This document shows, in pieces, positions 7,725-15,442 of a DNA stretch of 35,889 nucleotides. The notes below the pieces were generated by a model that worked only from the letters and a program-made list of their open reading frames with translations, was not told the DNA's origin and did no database searches. Every line of letters begins with the position of its first letter. Positions within the stretch are counted from its first letter, which is position 1. The DNA comes from an uncultured Paracoccaceae bacterium (lineage in GTDB: Bacteria > Pseudomonadota > Alphaproteobacteria > Rhodobacterales > Rhodobacteraceae), in NCBI GenBank assembly GCA_947503775.1, contig CANNFE010000019.1, positions 1 through 35,889 on the forward strand, given 5' to 3'. Made by a program: the position numbers and the translations under genes.

Positions 7725-8648
7725 ATGCCCATGAAAACCGCGCTCGCCAACCGGATGACGCCCTACCTCTTCCTGGCGCCCGCCGGGATCGTCCTGGTGG
7801 CGGCGCTTCTCTATCCGATCGGCTACATGATCTATGCGAGCTTTCTGGACTGGAACCCCAGCCAGCGCATCGGAGAGGCCGACTGGATCGGCCTGCGCAA
7901 CTACACCAACCTTCTGGGCGACGCCGCCTTCCGCGAAAGCTTCTGGGTCACGATCAAATTCGCCGCCATCGTCGTCACGCTCGAGATGGTCCTCGGCGTC
8001 GGCCTCGCGCTCCTGCTCGACCGCAACCTGCGCGGCATGTCGATCCTGCGCACGCTCTTCATTCTGCCGATGATGATCGCCCCCATCGTGGTGGGCCTGA
8101 TGTGGCGCTATATGTACCATCCCACCGTCGGCATCTTTAACCGCACGCTCGAAAACATCGGCCTGCCCACCGTCCCCTGGCTCTCGGACGGGGGCTGGGC
8201 CTTCACCTCGATCATCATCGCCGATGTCTGGCAGTGGACGCCCTTCATCTTCATCCTCTCGCTCGCCGCGCTGCAATCGCTGCCGCAATCGGCGATCGAA
8301 GCCAGCCGCATCGACGGCGCAAGCGCGTGGCAGACGATCCTCTACGTCAAGCTGCCGCTGATGATGCCCGTCCTCATCGTCACAGCCCTCCTGCGCCTGA
8401 TCGACGCCTTCAAGGTGCTCGAGGTGATCCTCGTCCTCACCAATGGCGGCCCGGGTCTGTCGACCGAGATCCTGTCGCTCCGCATCGCCCGAACGGCCTC
8501 CGAATTCCGCGAGCTTGGCGTGGCCGCAGCCATGTCGAATTTCCTGCTGATCCTGCTGCTGGTCCTGACCGTGGCGATGTATCTCTACGGCAAGGCGGCC
8601 GAGCTGCGCGCGGCCCGCCTGCGCGCCGCCGCCGAGGAGGCCGCATGA
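7725..8648 (+). CDS. Sugar ABC transporter permease, MalF/UgpA-like
   Basis: An inner-membrane permease of about 305-307 residues with six likely membrane segments; the first is FLAPAGIVLVAALLYPIGYM. The coupling-helix EAA loop reads AIEASRIDGASAWQTILYVK, which contacts the ATPase. Two in-frame ATGs (7725 and 7731) are possible; neither has a strong Shine-Dalgarno sequence, so the start is uncertain by two codons. The stop overlaps the second permease start by ATGA. It forms the first half of the heterodimeric channel of the CUT1 transporter. Confidence 0.93.
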   Translation: MPMKTALANRMTPYLFLAPAGIVLVAALLYPIGYMIYASFLDWNPSQRIGEADWIGLRNYTNLLGDAAFRESFWVTIKFAAIVVTLEMVLGVGLALLLDRNLRGMSILRTLFILPMMIAPIVVGLMWRYMYHPTVGIFNRTLENIGLPTVPWLSDGGWAFTSIIIADVWQWTPFIFILSLAALQSLPQSAIEASRIDGASAWQTILYVKLPLMMPVLIVTALLRLIDAFKVLEVILVLTNGGPGLSTEILSLRIARTASEFRELGVAAAMSNFLLILLLVLTVAMYLYGKAAELRAARLRAAAEEAA

Positions 8649-9508
8649 CCCAGGACCGCCAGAACCCCGCCTTCTACGCGCTGCTGACCGTGCTGATCCT
8701 CATGGCGATCGGCCCGATCCTGATGATGCTGATCACGTCGCTCAAGCTGAACGTGGACATCATGTCGGACACGTCGGGCCTTATCTTCATGCCGACGATC
8801 CGCAACTACGAAACCGCGCTCTGCGACATGCTCTGGTACGAGCCGGCCCATGTCGACCGCTGCGATCCGACCTTCGGGCGCGCGCTCGTCAATTCGCTGA
8901 TCATCTCGATCATCTCGACCGCGCTGACGCTCATCATCGGCACGATGGCGGCCTATGCGCTGGTCCGCTTCCGCTTCATGGGGCGGGATACCGTGTCGCT
9001 GACGACGCTGATGATGCGCATGGTGCCGCCCGCCGTCCTGCTGGTGCCGGTCTTCGGGATCTGGACCTTCCAGTTCGGCATCGATGGCACGCGCGCGGGG
9101 ATCATCCTGATCTATGTCGCGATGAACCTGCCCTTCGTGATCTGGATCCTGCAAAGCTTCATCGTTCAGGTGCCGATCCAGTTGGAAGAGGCCGCGCGCA
9201 TGGATGGCGCCGGCCCCTTCCAGGTCTTCTTTCTGGTGGTCCTGCCGCTGATCAAACCGGGGCTGGCCGCCGCCTCGATCTTTACCTTCCGCATCGCCTG
9301 GAACGAGTTCCTGCTGGCCAATGCGCTGGCCGACCGCAGCACCCGTACGGTGCCCGTGACCATCGTCAACAGCCTCACCGAGTTCGAGATCGACTGGGGC
9401 GTGATCATGGCGACCGGCATGCTGCTCGCGATCCCGCCGATCCTCTTCACGCTCGTCGCCTCGCGCCAGATCATCACCGGAATGACCGCAGGAGCGGTCA
9501 AGGGCTGA
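8645..9508 (+). CDS. Sugar ABC transporter permease, MalG/UgpE-like
   Basis: A 287-residue inner-membrane permease with the EAA loop LEEAARMDGAGPFQVFFLVVL and a C-terminal segment typical of MalG partners. The ATG at 8645 overlaps the previous stop by four bases; a longer frame starting inside the first permease is rejected. Between the first two membrane segments is an extended periplasmic loop with two cysteines (ALCDMLWYEP and HVDRCDP) that could form a disulfide, a feature of some polyol/sugar CUT1 permeases. Its stop overlaps the next gene start by one base (TGATG). Confidence 0.93.
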   Translation: MTQDRQNPAFYALLTVLILMAIGPILMMLITSLKLNVDIMSDTSGLIFMPTIRNYETALCDMLWYEPAHVDRCDPTFGRALVNSLIISIISTALTLIIGTMAAYALVRFRFMGRDTVSLTTLMMRMVPPAVLLVPVFGIWTFQFGIDGTRAGIILIYVAMNLPFVIWILQSFIVQVPIQLEEAARMDGAGPFQVFFLVVLPLIKPGLAAASIFTFRIAWNEFLLANALADRSTRTVPVTIVNSLTEFEIDWGVIMATGMLLAIPPILFTLVASRQIITGMTAGAVKG

Positions 9509-10647
9509 TGAGCGTTCTGCTGCTGGCCACCTACGATACCAAGCTGGAAGAGGCCGAGTATCTCATGGATGCGCTCACGGCCCTCGGCGTGCCGACCGAA
9601 CGCTGCGATATCTCGCTGCGCGCCGAGGGAGAGCACTGGTCAGGCGACGACAAGATCGCCGCGATGGAGCGTGCCGCGGCAGGCGCACTCGACTGGATTC
9701 AGACCGCCCCACAGGAGGGCCGCCGCATGATCGCGGCCATCGGTGGTGGCACCGGCGGGCAGATCGCGCTCCGCGTCCTGCGCGAGATGCCCATCGAGAT
9801 GCCGAAGGTCCTCGTCTCCACGCTGCCCTTCGATCCGCGTTACGCGCTGGCCGACAACGCGATCATCCTCGTGCCCACCATGGCCGATCTGTCGGGCCTA
9901 AATGCCACGGTGCGCCAGGCGCTCGACCGGGCCGCTGCTATCCTGCGCGGTCTTTATGATGCCAGCCTGCCGACCGGCCCCGCCAGCATCCAGCCCTCCA
10001 TCGGCATCACCGCCCTCGGCGTCACTGGTCCGGGCACGGATGTTCTCATCAAGGATTTGCAGGCCGCCGGGGAAGAGCCGACCGTCTTTCATGCCAACGG
10101 CTTCGGCGGTGCCGCCTTCGCGCGCTGGTGCGGGGCAGGGGCCTTCAAGGCGGTGATCGACTACACCCCGCACGAGCTGACCCGCCTCCACGTGGCGGGC
10201 GTCCATACCGCCATGCCAACGCGTTTCACCGCCTATAAGGACCTGCCGCGCGTGATCCTGACCGGCGGCGTGAACTTCATCGGCGTCGGAGAGCCGCATC
10301 TGATGCCCGACGCCTACCGCGCCCGCGCCCACTACGCCCATTCGCCGCTCTTCACCCATGTCAAATGCTCCGCCGAGGAAGCCGCTAATTGCGCCACGAT
10401 CCTTGCCGAAGCACTCGCGGACGGCACCGGCCCGCGCCGCGTGATCGTGCCCATGGGCGGCTTCTCCCACGAGGATCGCCCCGGCGGCGCCATCGAAGAC
10501 GCGGCTCTCCGCCGGACCTTCGCCGATACGCTCGATGCCGCCCTCGGCGATCCCGTCGAACGGATCGACGCTCATATCAACGATCCCGCCTGCGCCCATC
10601 ACGCGGCACAGGCCCTGTCCGATCTCATGGCAAAGGAACCCGCATGA
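9508..10647 (+). CDS. Tm-1-like ATP-binding domain protein (UPF0261)
   Basis: A 379-residue protein of the UPF0261 family, related to the N-terminal domain of tomato Tm-1. Conserved-looking stretches are LLLATYDTKLEEAEYL at the N-terminus, GGGTGGQIALRVLREMP, LVSTLPFDPRY, ITALGVTGPGTD, FHANGFGGAAFARW and VPMGGFSHEDRPGG near the C-terminus, consistent with two Rossmann-like halves. The frequently associated TIM-barrel PEP-hydrolase-like partner is absent here. It overlaps the permease by one base and the short aldolase by four, so it belongs to this carbohydrate operon. I know of no established reaction for bacterial members; I infer an enzymatic step, possibly ATP-dependent, on the imported compound or its lactone/acid. 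Confidence 0.88.
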   Translation: MSVLLLATYDTKLEEAEYLMDALTALGVPTERCDISLRAEGEHWSGDDKIAAMERAAAGALDWIQTAPQEGRRMIAAIGGGTGGQIALRVLREMPIEMPKVLVSTLPFDPRYALADNAIILVPTMADLSGLNATVRQALDRAAAILRGLYDASLPTGPASIQPSIGITALGVTGPGTDVLIKDLQAAGEEPTVFHANGFGGAAFARWCGAGAFKAVIDYTPHELTRLHVAGVHTAMPTRFTAYKDLPRVILTGGVNFIGVGEPHLMPDAYRARAHYAHSPLFTHVKCSAEEAANCATILAEALADGTGPRRVIVPMGGFSHEDRPGGAIEDAALRRTFADTLDAALGDPVERIDAHINDPACAHHAAQALSDLMAKEPA

Positions 10648-11306
10648 CCGCTCTCGACCCCAACGATATCGAAGCCAAGAAGGACGCCCTGATTTGGTCC
10701 GCCCGCCGCTGCTTCGATCTTGGCCTTCAGACCAATGCGGGCGGCAACCTCTCGGTCCGGCTCAGCGGGGCGGATGCCATCGTCATCAAGCCCTCCGGCG
10801 TCGGCTTTGCCGAATGCACCCGCGACAACCTCCAGGTCGTCCATCTGGACGGAAGGATAGAGCCGTCCTCCTTCAAGCCGTCCAAGGATCTCGACTTCCA
10901 TCTCGATCTCTACCGGATCCGGCCCGACATCAACGCCATCGTCCACTGCCACAGCCCCTGGGCCACCGGTTTTGCGAGCGCAGGTCTCGAAATCCCCTGC
11001 CTGACCGTCCAGACCATCGAAAAGATCGGCCGCATGCCCCTGATCCCGCTCTCCGCCAATGGCGGCCCTCAGACCGAGGTCGAGATCAGCCCGGTCTTCA
11101 AGGACCCCTCCATCCGCGCCGCCGTCCTCGCCAATCACGGCACGATCGGGGTGGGGCCGACCTTGACCAAGGCGCAGTACCTCGCCGAGATCATCGAAGA
11201 GACCGCCCATATCGCTTTCGTCCGTGACACGCTCATGGCCGCCCACGGCAAGACCCAGGCCGACCTGCCGCAATACGGCACCGCCGCCGAGGCGCGCGCG
11301 GGCTGA
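10644..11306 (+). CDS. Class II aldolase/adducin family protein, short form
   Basis: A 220-residue member of the fuculose-phosphate aldolase/adducin fold. The substrate loop is TNAGGNLSVR, the zinc ligands are in VHCHSPWA and the third His is in LANHGTIG. The position that carries the catalytic Glu in fuculose-1-phosphate aldolase (SSE in the enzyme) reads SKD here, so chemistry may differ; some family members act as decarboxylases or epimerases. It is the last gene of the rightward operon and overlaps the Tm-1-like gene by ATGA. It is clearly distinct from the 321-residue aldolase in the opposite operon, so the pathway probably has two family members with separate tasks. Confidence 0.88.
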   Translation: MTALDPNDIEAKKDALIWSARRCFDLGLQTNAGGNLSVRLSGADAIVIKPSGVGFAECTRDNLQVVHLDGRIEPSSFKPSKDLDFHLDLYRIRPDINAIVHCHSPWATGFASAGLEIPCLTVQTIEKIGRMPLIPLSANGGPQTEVEISPVFKDPSIRAAVLANHGTIGVGPTLTKAQYLAEIIEETAHIAFVRDTLMAAHGKTQADLPQYGTAAEARAG

Positions 11307-11307
11307 C

Positions 11308-11366
11308 CCATAAGCGGAGACTTATGGATCCGATTGGGTCCGGTCGACAGATAAGCCGCGGCTTAT
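11308..11366. repeat. Pair of ATAAGC/GCTTAT palindromes
   Basis: CCATAAG (11308..11314) pairs with CTTATGG (11321..11327) across 6 bases, and ATAAGCCGCGGCTTAT at 11351..11366 is a perfect palindrome. The same half-sites recur at 30496..30511. Confidence 0.6.
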
Positions 11367-11444
11367 GGGACCCCCGCTCCTTTGGCTTGAATATGCAACG
11401 CGCGCTGCGTTCATCCCGGCTTTTGCGCATTTGCCTCCGACCAG

Positions 11445-11505
11445 ATGCCGACCGGATGCCGCCCCGATGCCGCCATGCCGATTTTGGCTGTCGTCTCGCG
11501 TTAAC
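11445..11505 (+). repeat. 11-bp spaced ATGCCG array with GTTAAC box (copy 2)
   Basis: ATGCCG begins at 11445, 11456 and 11467 (11-bp period) and again at 11475. GTTAAC is at 11500..11505. The first 29 bases match the reverse complement of the copy at 30340..30368 at 27 positions. Confidence 0.65.
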
Positions 11506-11606
11506 GAATAGGGATAAAACGGACCGCTATGCCTCGGGCTCCAGCCGCGCTGCGTCAGAGCCTCTCAGGGGCCTGCAGGTAAAGATCTTTGGAAATCAAA
11601 GCCTTC

Positions 11607-11696
11607 TGGCGGAGAGACAGGGATTCGAACCCTGGGTGGGCTTGCACCCACAACGGTTTTCGAGACCGCCCCGTTCGACCACTCCGGCACCTCTCC
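11607..11696 (-). tRNA. tRNA-Ser (anticodon CGA)
   Basis: On the minus strand the sequence folds as a class II tRNA. The acceptor GGAGAGG pairs with TCTCTCC (one G-U), the discriminator is G, and CCA is encoded at 11609..11607. The anticodon loop CTCGAAA gives CGA, reading UCG serine codons. The variable arm GTGGGTGCAAGCCCAC is long, as required for tRNA-Ser, and the T arm is CAGGG-TTCGAAT-CCCTG. It is read leftward, divergent from the DUF2059 gene. Confidence 0.95.
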
Positions 11697-11715
11697 GCGA
11701 AGGATCGTGCCGCGC

Positions 11716-11744
11716 GGCATAAAAGAGCAATTCCTAAGGTGCAA
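11716..11744 (-). promoter_or_regulatory. Probable promoter of the tRNA-Ser gene
   Basis: On the minus strand TTGCAC (11744..11739) and TATGCC (11721..11716) are separated by 17 bases and sit about 20 bases before the tRNA 5' end, good spacing for a sigma-70 promoter. Confidence 0.5.
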
Positions 11745-11843
11745 CCGATTCTTGCCGACCCGTCTCACATCTGCGTTTGAAACGTTTGCTAACCGCCCGC
11801 AATCCCTTACATATCTCAGCAACCCGCTCCCAAGGAGACCGCA

Positions 11844-12662
11844 ATGATCCGCCATCTGACAGCCTTCGCCTTCGCTTTCGGCACTGCCACCGCCGCCTCG
11901 GCCCAATCGGTGCAGATGCAGCTTTACGAGGCGCTCGATCTGCCGCAAGTCGTTGAAATCGCACGCCTCGAGGGGCTCGACGTGGCCGAGGATATGGGCG
12001 AGACGCTCTTCGCAGGTGGTCCCAGCACCAGCTGGGACGCCCAGATCGGCCGCATCTACACCCTTGATCCCATGATCGAAACCGTCCGCACCAATTTCAC
12101 CGAGAACCTGTCCGACGAAGACGCGCAGATCCTCCTTGATTTCTTCGCCTCAGAGCCGGGCCAGACCATCGTCTCACTCGAACTTGGCGCCCGCCGCGCG
12201 ATGCTTGATGACGAGATCGAGGAGGCCAGCAAAAACGCCGCATCTGAGATGGCAGCTGAAAATGGCGAGATATATCAGCTGGTTGACCAGTTCATCTCGA
12301 CCAATGATTTGATTGACAGCAATGTGGCGGGCGCGCTCAATTCCAGCCTCGCCTTCTTCCGCGGCCTTGCCGACGGCGGGGATCCCTCCGCTATGATGGG
12401 CGAGCAGGAGATGCTCGCTTCCGTCTGGAGCCAGGAAGGCGAGATCCGTGCCGACATGACCGAATGGATCTATTCCTTCCTCCTGATGGCGTACCAGCCG
12501 CTCGAGGAGGAAGACCTCGAAGCTTATATCGCGTTGAGCGAAACGGATGCCGGGTCCGCCCTGAACGGCGCCATCTTCGCCGCCTTCGAGCCGCTTTTCG
12601 AACAGACCTCTTACGCCCTTGGACGCGCCGCAGCGCAGGCGATCACAAGCCAGGACATCTGA
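11844..12662 (+). CDS. Secreted DUF2059 domain protein
   Basis: A 272-residue protein with a clear Sec signal peptide (cleavage expected after ASA, residue 20), so it is periplasmic or exported. The mature part is acidic and helical. The segment around LSDEDAQILLDFFASEPGQ resembles the DUF2059 core, in which a helical pair precedes a short Ser/Pro-Gly turn. A second, similar segment near the C-terminus (LEEEDLEAYIALSETDAGSAL) suggests an internal duplication. ATG follows AAGGAGACCGCA. Its function is unknown. It stands alone between the tRNA and the L21 promoter and probably has its own promoter near 11786..11813. Confidence 0.8.
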   Translation: MIRHLTAFAFAFGTATAASAQSVQMQLYEALDLPQVVEIARLEGLDVAEDMGETLFAGGPSTSWDAQIGRIYTLDPMIETVRTNFTENLSDEDAQILLDFFASEPGQTIVSLELGARRAMLDDEIEEASKNAASEMAAENGEIYQLVDQFISTNDLIDSNVAGALNSSLAFFRGLADGGDPSAMMGEQEMLASVWSQEGEIRADMTEWIYSFLLMAYQPLEEEDLEAYIALSETDAGSALNGAIFAAFEPLFEQTSYALGRAAAQAITSQDI

Positions 12663-12675
12663 CCCCGAACGGGGC

Positions 12676-12704
12676 TTGACAGATGCCTGCCATGCCCCGA
12701 TAAG
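12676..12704 (+). promoter_or_regulatory. Sigma-70 promoter for rplU-rpmA
   Basis: TTGACA (12676..12681) and GATAAG (12699..12704) are separated by exactly 17 bases, 14 bases after the DUF2059 stop. This leaves an untranslated leader of roughly 145 bases before rplU. Confidence 0.7.
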
Positions 12705-12710
12705 CCGCGA

Positions 12711-12857
12711 GGCCTCGCAACGCGGGGTCTTTCGCGTTTTGCGATGTCATCAACGAACGCCCTGCACCGGGGCGCGCTGTCCGAGGGTGATCCGGAAGGG
12801 ATCGCGAATACCGCCATCGGCGGAACCCGAGAGACGCGGGATATGAAGGAAAAACAG
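12711..12857 (+). other. Long 5' leader of rplU
   Basis: The transcript from the 12676 promoter would have about 145 untranslated bases. Complementary GC-rich segments such as CCGCG/CGCGG near 12705..12726 could form stems. Ribosomal protein leaders in other bacteria can mediate feedback control. I cannot match this one to a described leader family. Confidence 0.3.
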
Positions 12858-13598
12858 ATGTTTGCGGTTCTCAAAACCGGCGGCAAGCAATATCGGGTTT
12901 CCAGCGGCGACGTGCTCCGCGTGGAAAAGATCGCTGCCGATGCGGGCGAAAAAGTCCAATTCAATGACGTTCTCATGATCGGCTCCACGATCGGCACCCC
13001 CCTTGTTGAAGGTGCGGGCGTGCAGGCTGAGGTGATCGAGCAGATCAAGGGCGAAAAGGTCATCCACTTCGTCAAGCGCCGCCGGAAGCATGGCTCCAAG
13101 CGCACCAAGGGTCATCGCCAGCAGCTCACGCTTTTGCGCGTTACCGATCTGCTCGAGAACGGCGCCGACAAGTCCGGCGTCAAGGCGGCGATCGGCGCAG
13201 GCATTGCAGGCTGGACTGGCGTGAAGTCCGACAAGGGCGATTACGCGGGCAACCGCGACGAGCAGTCCGAGATGAAAGCGCGTGTTACGACCGGCAAAGC
13301 CAAGGAAAAAGTCGCGGCCAAGACCGAGACCGCCGAAGCTGGACCGACCTCCAAGCCCGGCAACCTGTTGACCGAGGCGCGTGACGGCAAGGCCGATGAT
13401 CTTAAGAAGATCTCCGGCGTCGGTCCGGCCTTGGAGAAGAAGCTGCACGCCAATGGCGTCTTCCACTTCGACCAGATCATGGCCTGGGGCCCTGAAGAGG
13501 TCGCTTATATGGATGATCAGCTGTCCTTCAAAGGACGGATCGAACGTGATAACTGGATCGCGCAGGCAACCGAATACGCCGCCGCATCCAAAGACTGA
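12858..13598 (+). CDS. rplU: 50S ribosomal protein L21 with C-terminal helix-hairpin-helix extension
   Basis: A 246-residue protein. Residues 1-103 are the complete bacterial L21, starting MFAVLKTGGKQYRV and with the RNA-binding KRRRKHGSKRTKGHRQ near position 75-90. The chosen ATG at 12858 has AAGGA seven bases upstream; a longer frame from 12744 is not needed. An Ala/Lys/Glu-rich linker follows, then a domain reading DDLKKISGVGPALEKKL, with a helix-hairpin-helix turn, and FKGRIERDNWIAQA. This tail is shared by many alphaproteobacterial L21 proteins and some NuoE-type proteins. The family's usual length is about 103 residues, so more than half of this protein is extension. It is followed by rpmA after 12 bases. 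Confidence 0.93.
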   Translation: MFAVLKTGGKQYRVSSGDVLRVEKIAADAGEKVQFNDVLMIGSTIGTPLVEGAGVQAEVIEQIKGEKVIHFVKRRRKHGSKRTKGHRQQLTLLRVTDLLENGADKSGVKAAIGAGIAGWTGVKSDKGDYAGNRDEQSEMKARVTTGKAKEKVAAKTETAEAGPTSKPGNLLTEARDGKADDLKKISGVGPALEKKLHANGVFHFDQIMAWGPEEVAYMDDQLSFKGRIERDNWIAQATEYAAASKD

Positions 13599-13610
13599 GG
13601 ATAAAGACCA

Positions 13611-13880
13611 ATGGCACATAAAAAAGCAGGCGGTAGCTCCCGCAACGGCCGCGACTCCGCGGGCCGGCGTCTTGGCGTCAAGAAGTTCGGCGGCGAATCC
13701 GTGGTTCCCGGCAACATCATCATGCGTCAGCGCGGCACCAAGATGTGGCCGGGTGAGGGCGTCGGCATGGGCCGCGATCACACGATCTTTGCGACCGTGG
13801 AGGGCAATGTGTCCTTCGCAAAGGGTCTGAAAGGTCGCACCTTCATTTCCGTACTCCCAGCCCAGGAGGCCGCGGAATAA
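13611..13880 (+). CDS. rpmA: 50S ribosomal protein L27
   Basis: A full-length 89-residue L27, beginning [16 protein letters not shown], whose flexible N-terminus reaches the peptidyl-transferase centre; no cleavable N-terminal extension is present. GVKKFGGE and GRDHTIFA are typical. It is cotranscribed with rplU and followed by a strong intrinsic terminator at 13910. Confidence 0.98.
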   Translation: MAHKKAGGSSRNGRDSAGRRLGVKKFGGESVVPGNIIMRQRGTKMWPGEGVGMGRDHTIFATVEGNVSFAKGLKGRTFISVLPAQEAAE

Positions 13881-13909
13881 GCCGAAACCACAAGGTTTAA
13901 GACAACCAG

Positions 13910-13946
13910 GGATCGGCTCACCAGGGGCCGGTCCTTTTCTTTTTCT
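13910..13946 (+). terminator. Intrinsic terminator after rpmA
   Basis: GGATCGGCT pairs with GGCCGGTCC as a 9-bp stem with two G-U pairs, followed by TTTTCTTTTTCT. It closes the rplU-rpmA transcript 30 bases after the stop. Confidence 0.85.
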
Positions 13947-14026
13947 GACATAGAAAAATCAGGGTCCGGTCCATCAAAGCGCAAGAAACTGCGCATCAAT
14001 CCAAGAGGAATGAATGGACTCGTACA

Positions 14027-15442
14027 ATGACTGTCACCGGACGCGATCTGATCGACCTTGGCTTTGAACAGGGAAAAGCCCTTGCGGGTGCTCTAGCGCA
14101 TGTGAATGCCCACGGGATCGAGGGTGACGCCCTTGTTGCCTGGGTCGCCGAGAACAAGCCCGCCCCCCGTCTTGGCCTGCAAGAGGCTCCCGAAATCCGC
14201 TTCAACCTGGATGCGGAGACCGAGCTTGAGCAGGAGAACGTCGATAAGGTCCGTCAAAGCATGGATGTGCTGATGCGCACGCCGACCTTGCGCACGGGCG
14301 CCGTCATGCCCGATGCCTGCCCCGCCGGTCCCGAAGGGACGATCCCGGTGGGGGGTGTCGTCGCAGCCCAGAACGCGATCCATCCGGGGATGCATTCAGC
14401 CGATATCTGCTGTTCGGTGATGATTACCGAATTCGAAAATGCTGAGCCGAAGGACATTCTCGACGCGGTCCATCAGGCAACACATTTCGGCCCAGGCGGC
14501 CGCCCGAATGGCATGCGCTACACAATGTCGCCCGATCTCTACGACGCCTTCCGGGCGAACGGGTATCTGCGCGACAAGAAGATCCTTCAGGCCGCTCAGG
14601 AGCATCTGGGCACGCAAGGCGACGGAAACCATTTCGCTTTTGTCGGCCGCTCCAAGGCGAACGGGACGACCTGTCTCGTCACGCATCACGGCTCTCGCGG
14701 GCCGGGGGCGGGTCTCTACAAGCTTGGCATGAAAGACGCCGAGCGCTTCCGCAAGGAGCTGTCGACAGGCGTGCTCAAGCAGAACGCCTGGATTCCGGCG
14801 GACAGCCCTGAAGGCGAGGCTTATTGGGAGGCGTTGCAGCTGATCCGCAAATGGACGAAGGCCAATCATAACTGCCTGCATGCGGCCACCGCACGGATCG
14901 CGCATGCCGATATGAAAGATCGATTCTGGAACGAGCACAACTTCGTCTTCCGTAAGGGCGATCTTTATTGGCACGCCAAGGGCGCGACCCCGATCGATGA
15001 CGAGATGCTGCCCGATACCGGTGGCATCCAGATCGTGCCGCTCAACATGGCCGAGCCGGTTCTGTTGATCCGGTCCGATCAGACGGAAGCCAACCTTGGT
15101 TTTGCGCCCCATGGGGCAGGCAGGAACTATTCCCGCTCCGCGCATAAGCGCGCCATGGGCGAGCGGACAGAAGCCGAGATCTTTGCCGAGGAAACGGACG
15201 GCCTCGACGTGCGCTTCTACAGCGGCAATGTCGACATCTCCGAGCTGCCCTCGGCCTACAAGCCTGCGGCAACGGTGCGTAACCAGATGGCGCGCTACAA
15301 GCTGGCCGATGTGGTCGATGAGATCGAGCCCTATGGCTCGATCATGGCCGGCGACTGGGAGCGCGATGCTCCCTGGCGTAGGAAGGCCCAGGCCAAGCAC
15401 GCCGCGCGCGCCCGGCTCGAAAATGAGGCGCGGAGGCGGTGA
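14027..15442 (+). CDS. RtcB-family RNA ligase
   Basis: A 471-residue cytoplasmic protein of the RtcB family, which joins 2',3'-cyclic or 3'-phosphate RNA ends to 5'-OH ends using GTP and manganese. The expected metal ligands are present: Asp126 and Cys129 in ADICCS, His202 in GDGNHF, His220 in THHGSRG and His304 in EHNFVF. The guanylated His is His362 in HGAGRNYSR. Motif spellings diverge from E. coli RtcB (DIGCGM, GGGNH, HSGSRG), so this is a separate subfamily, but no catalytic residue is lost. It has no neighbouring rtcA, rtcR or archease. The stop overlaps the lysE-type start by GTGA. A tRNA-repair or RNA-healing role is inferred. Confidence 0.88.
   Translation: MTVTGRDLIDLGFEQGKALAGALAHVNAHGIEGDALVAWVAENKPAPRLGLQEAPEIRFNLDAETELEQENVDKVRQSMDVLMRTPTLRTGAVMPDACPAGPEGTIPVGGVVAAQNAIHPGMHSADICCSVMITEFENAEPKDILDAVHQATHFGPGGRPNGMRYTMSPDLYDAFRANGYLRDKKILQAAQEHLGTQGDGNHFAFVGRSKANGTTCLVTHHGSRGPGAGLYKLGMKDAERFRKELSTGVLKQNAWIPADSPEGEAYWEALQLIRKWTKANHNCLHAATARIAHADMKDRFWNEHNFVFRKGDLYWHAKGATPIDDEMLPDTGGIQIVPLNMAEPVLLIRSDQTEANLGFAPHGAGRNYSRSAHKRAMGERTEAEIFAEETDGLDVRFYSGNVDISELPSAYKPAATVRNQMARYKLADVVDEIEPYGSIMAGDWERDAPWRRKAQAKHAARARLENEARRR

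Larger units (their letters stand above)
11307..11606. other. Intergenic spacer carrying a composite repeat element
   Basis: There is no credible gene in this 300-base spacer. From left to right it has CCATAAG/CTTATGG (11308..11327), a GGATCC/GGGTCC stem, the perfect 16-bp palindrome ATAAGCCGCGGCTTAT (11351..11366), an ATGCCG array (11445..11480) and GTTAAC (11500..11505). The first inverted repeat begins two bases after the aldolase stop and may serve as a weak terminator, though no T-tract follows. Confidence 0.55.

Noticed and set aside
6237-8288. 683-codon open frame on the minus strand
   Set aside because: It lies opposite the transporter genes, has low-complexity Asp/Arg/Gly-rich content and no family features; it is a high-GC shadow of real genes on the plus strand.
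12663-12674. CCCCGAACGGGG as a terminator after the DUF2059 gene
   Set aside because: A 2-base loop is too tight and no T-tract follows; the rplU -35 box begins two bases later.
12750-13781. 343-codon open frame on the minus strand
   Set aside because: It is antisense to rplU and rpmA, which are certain.
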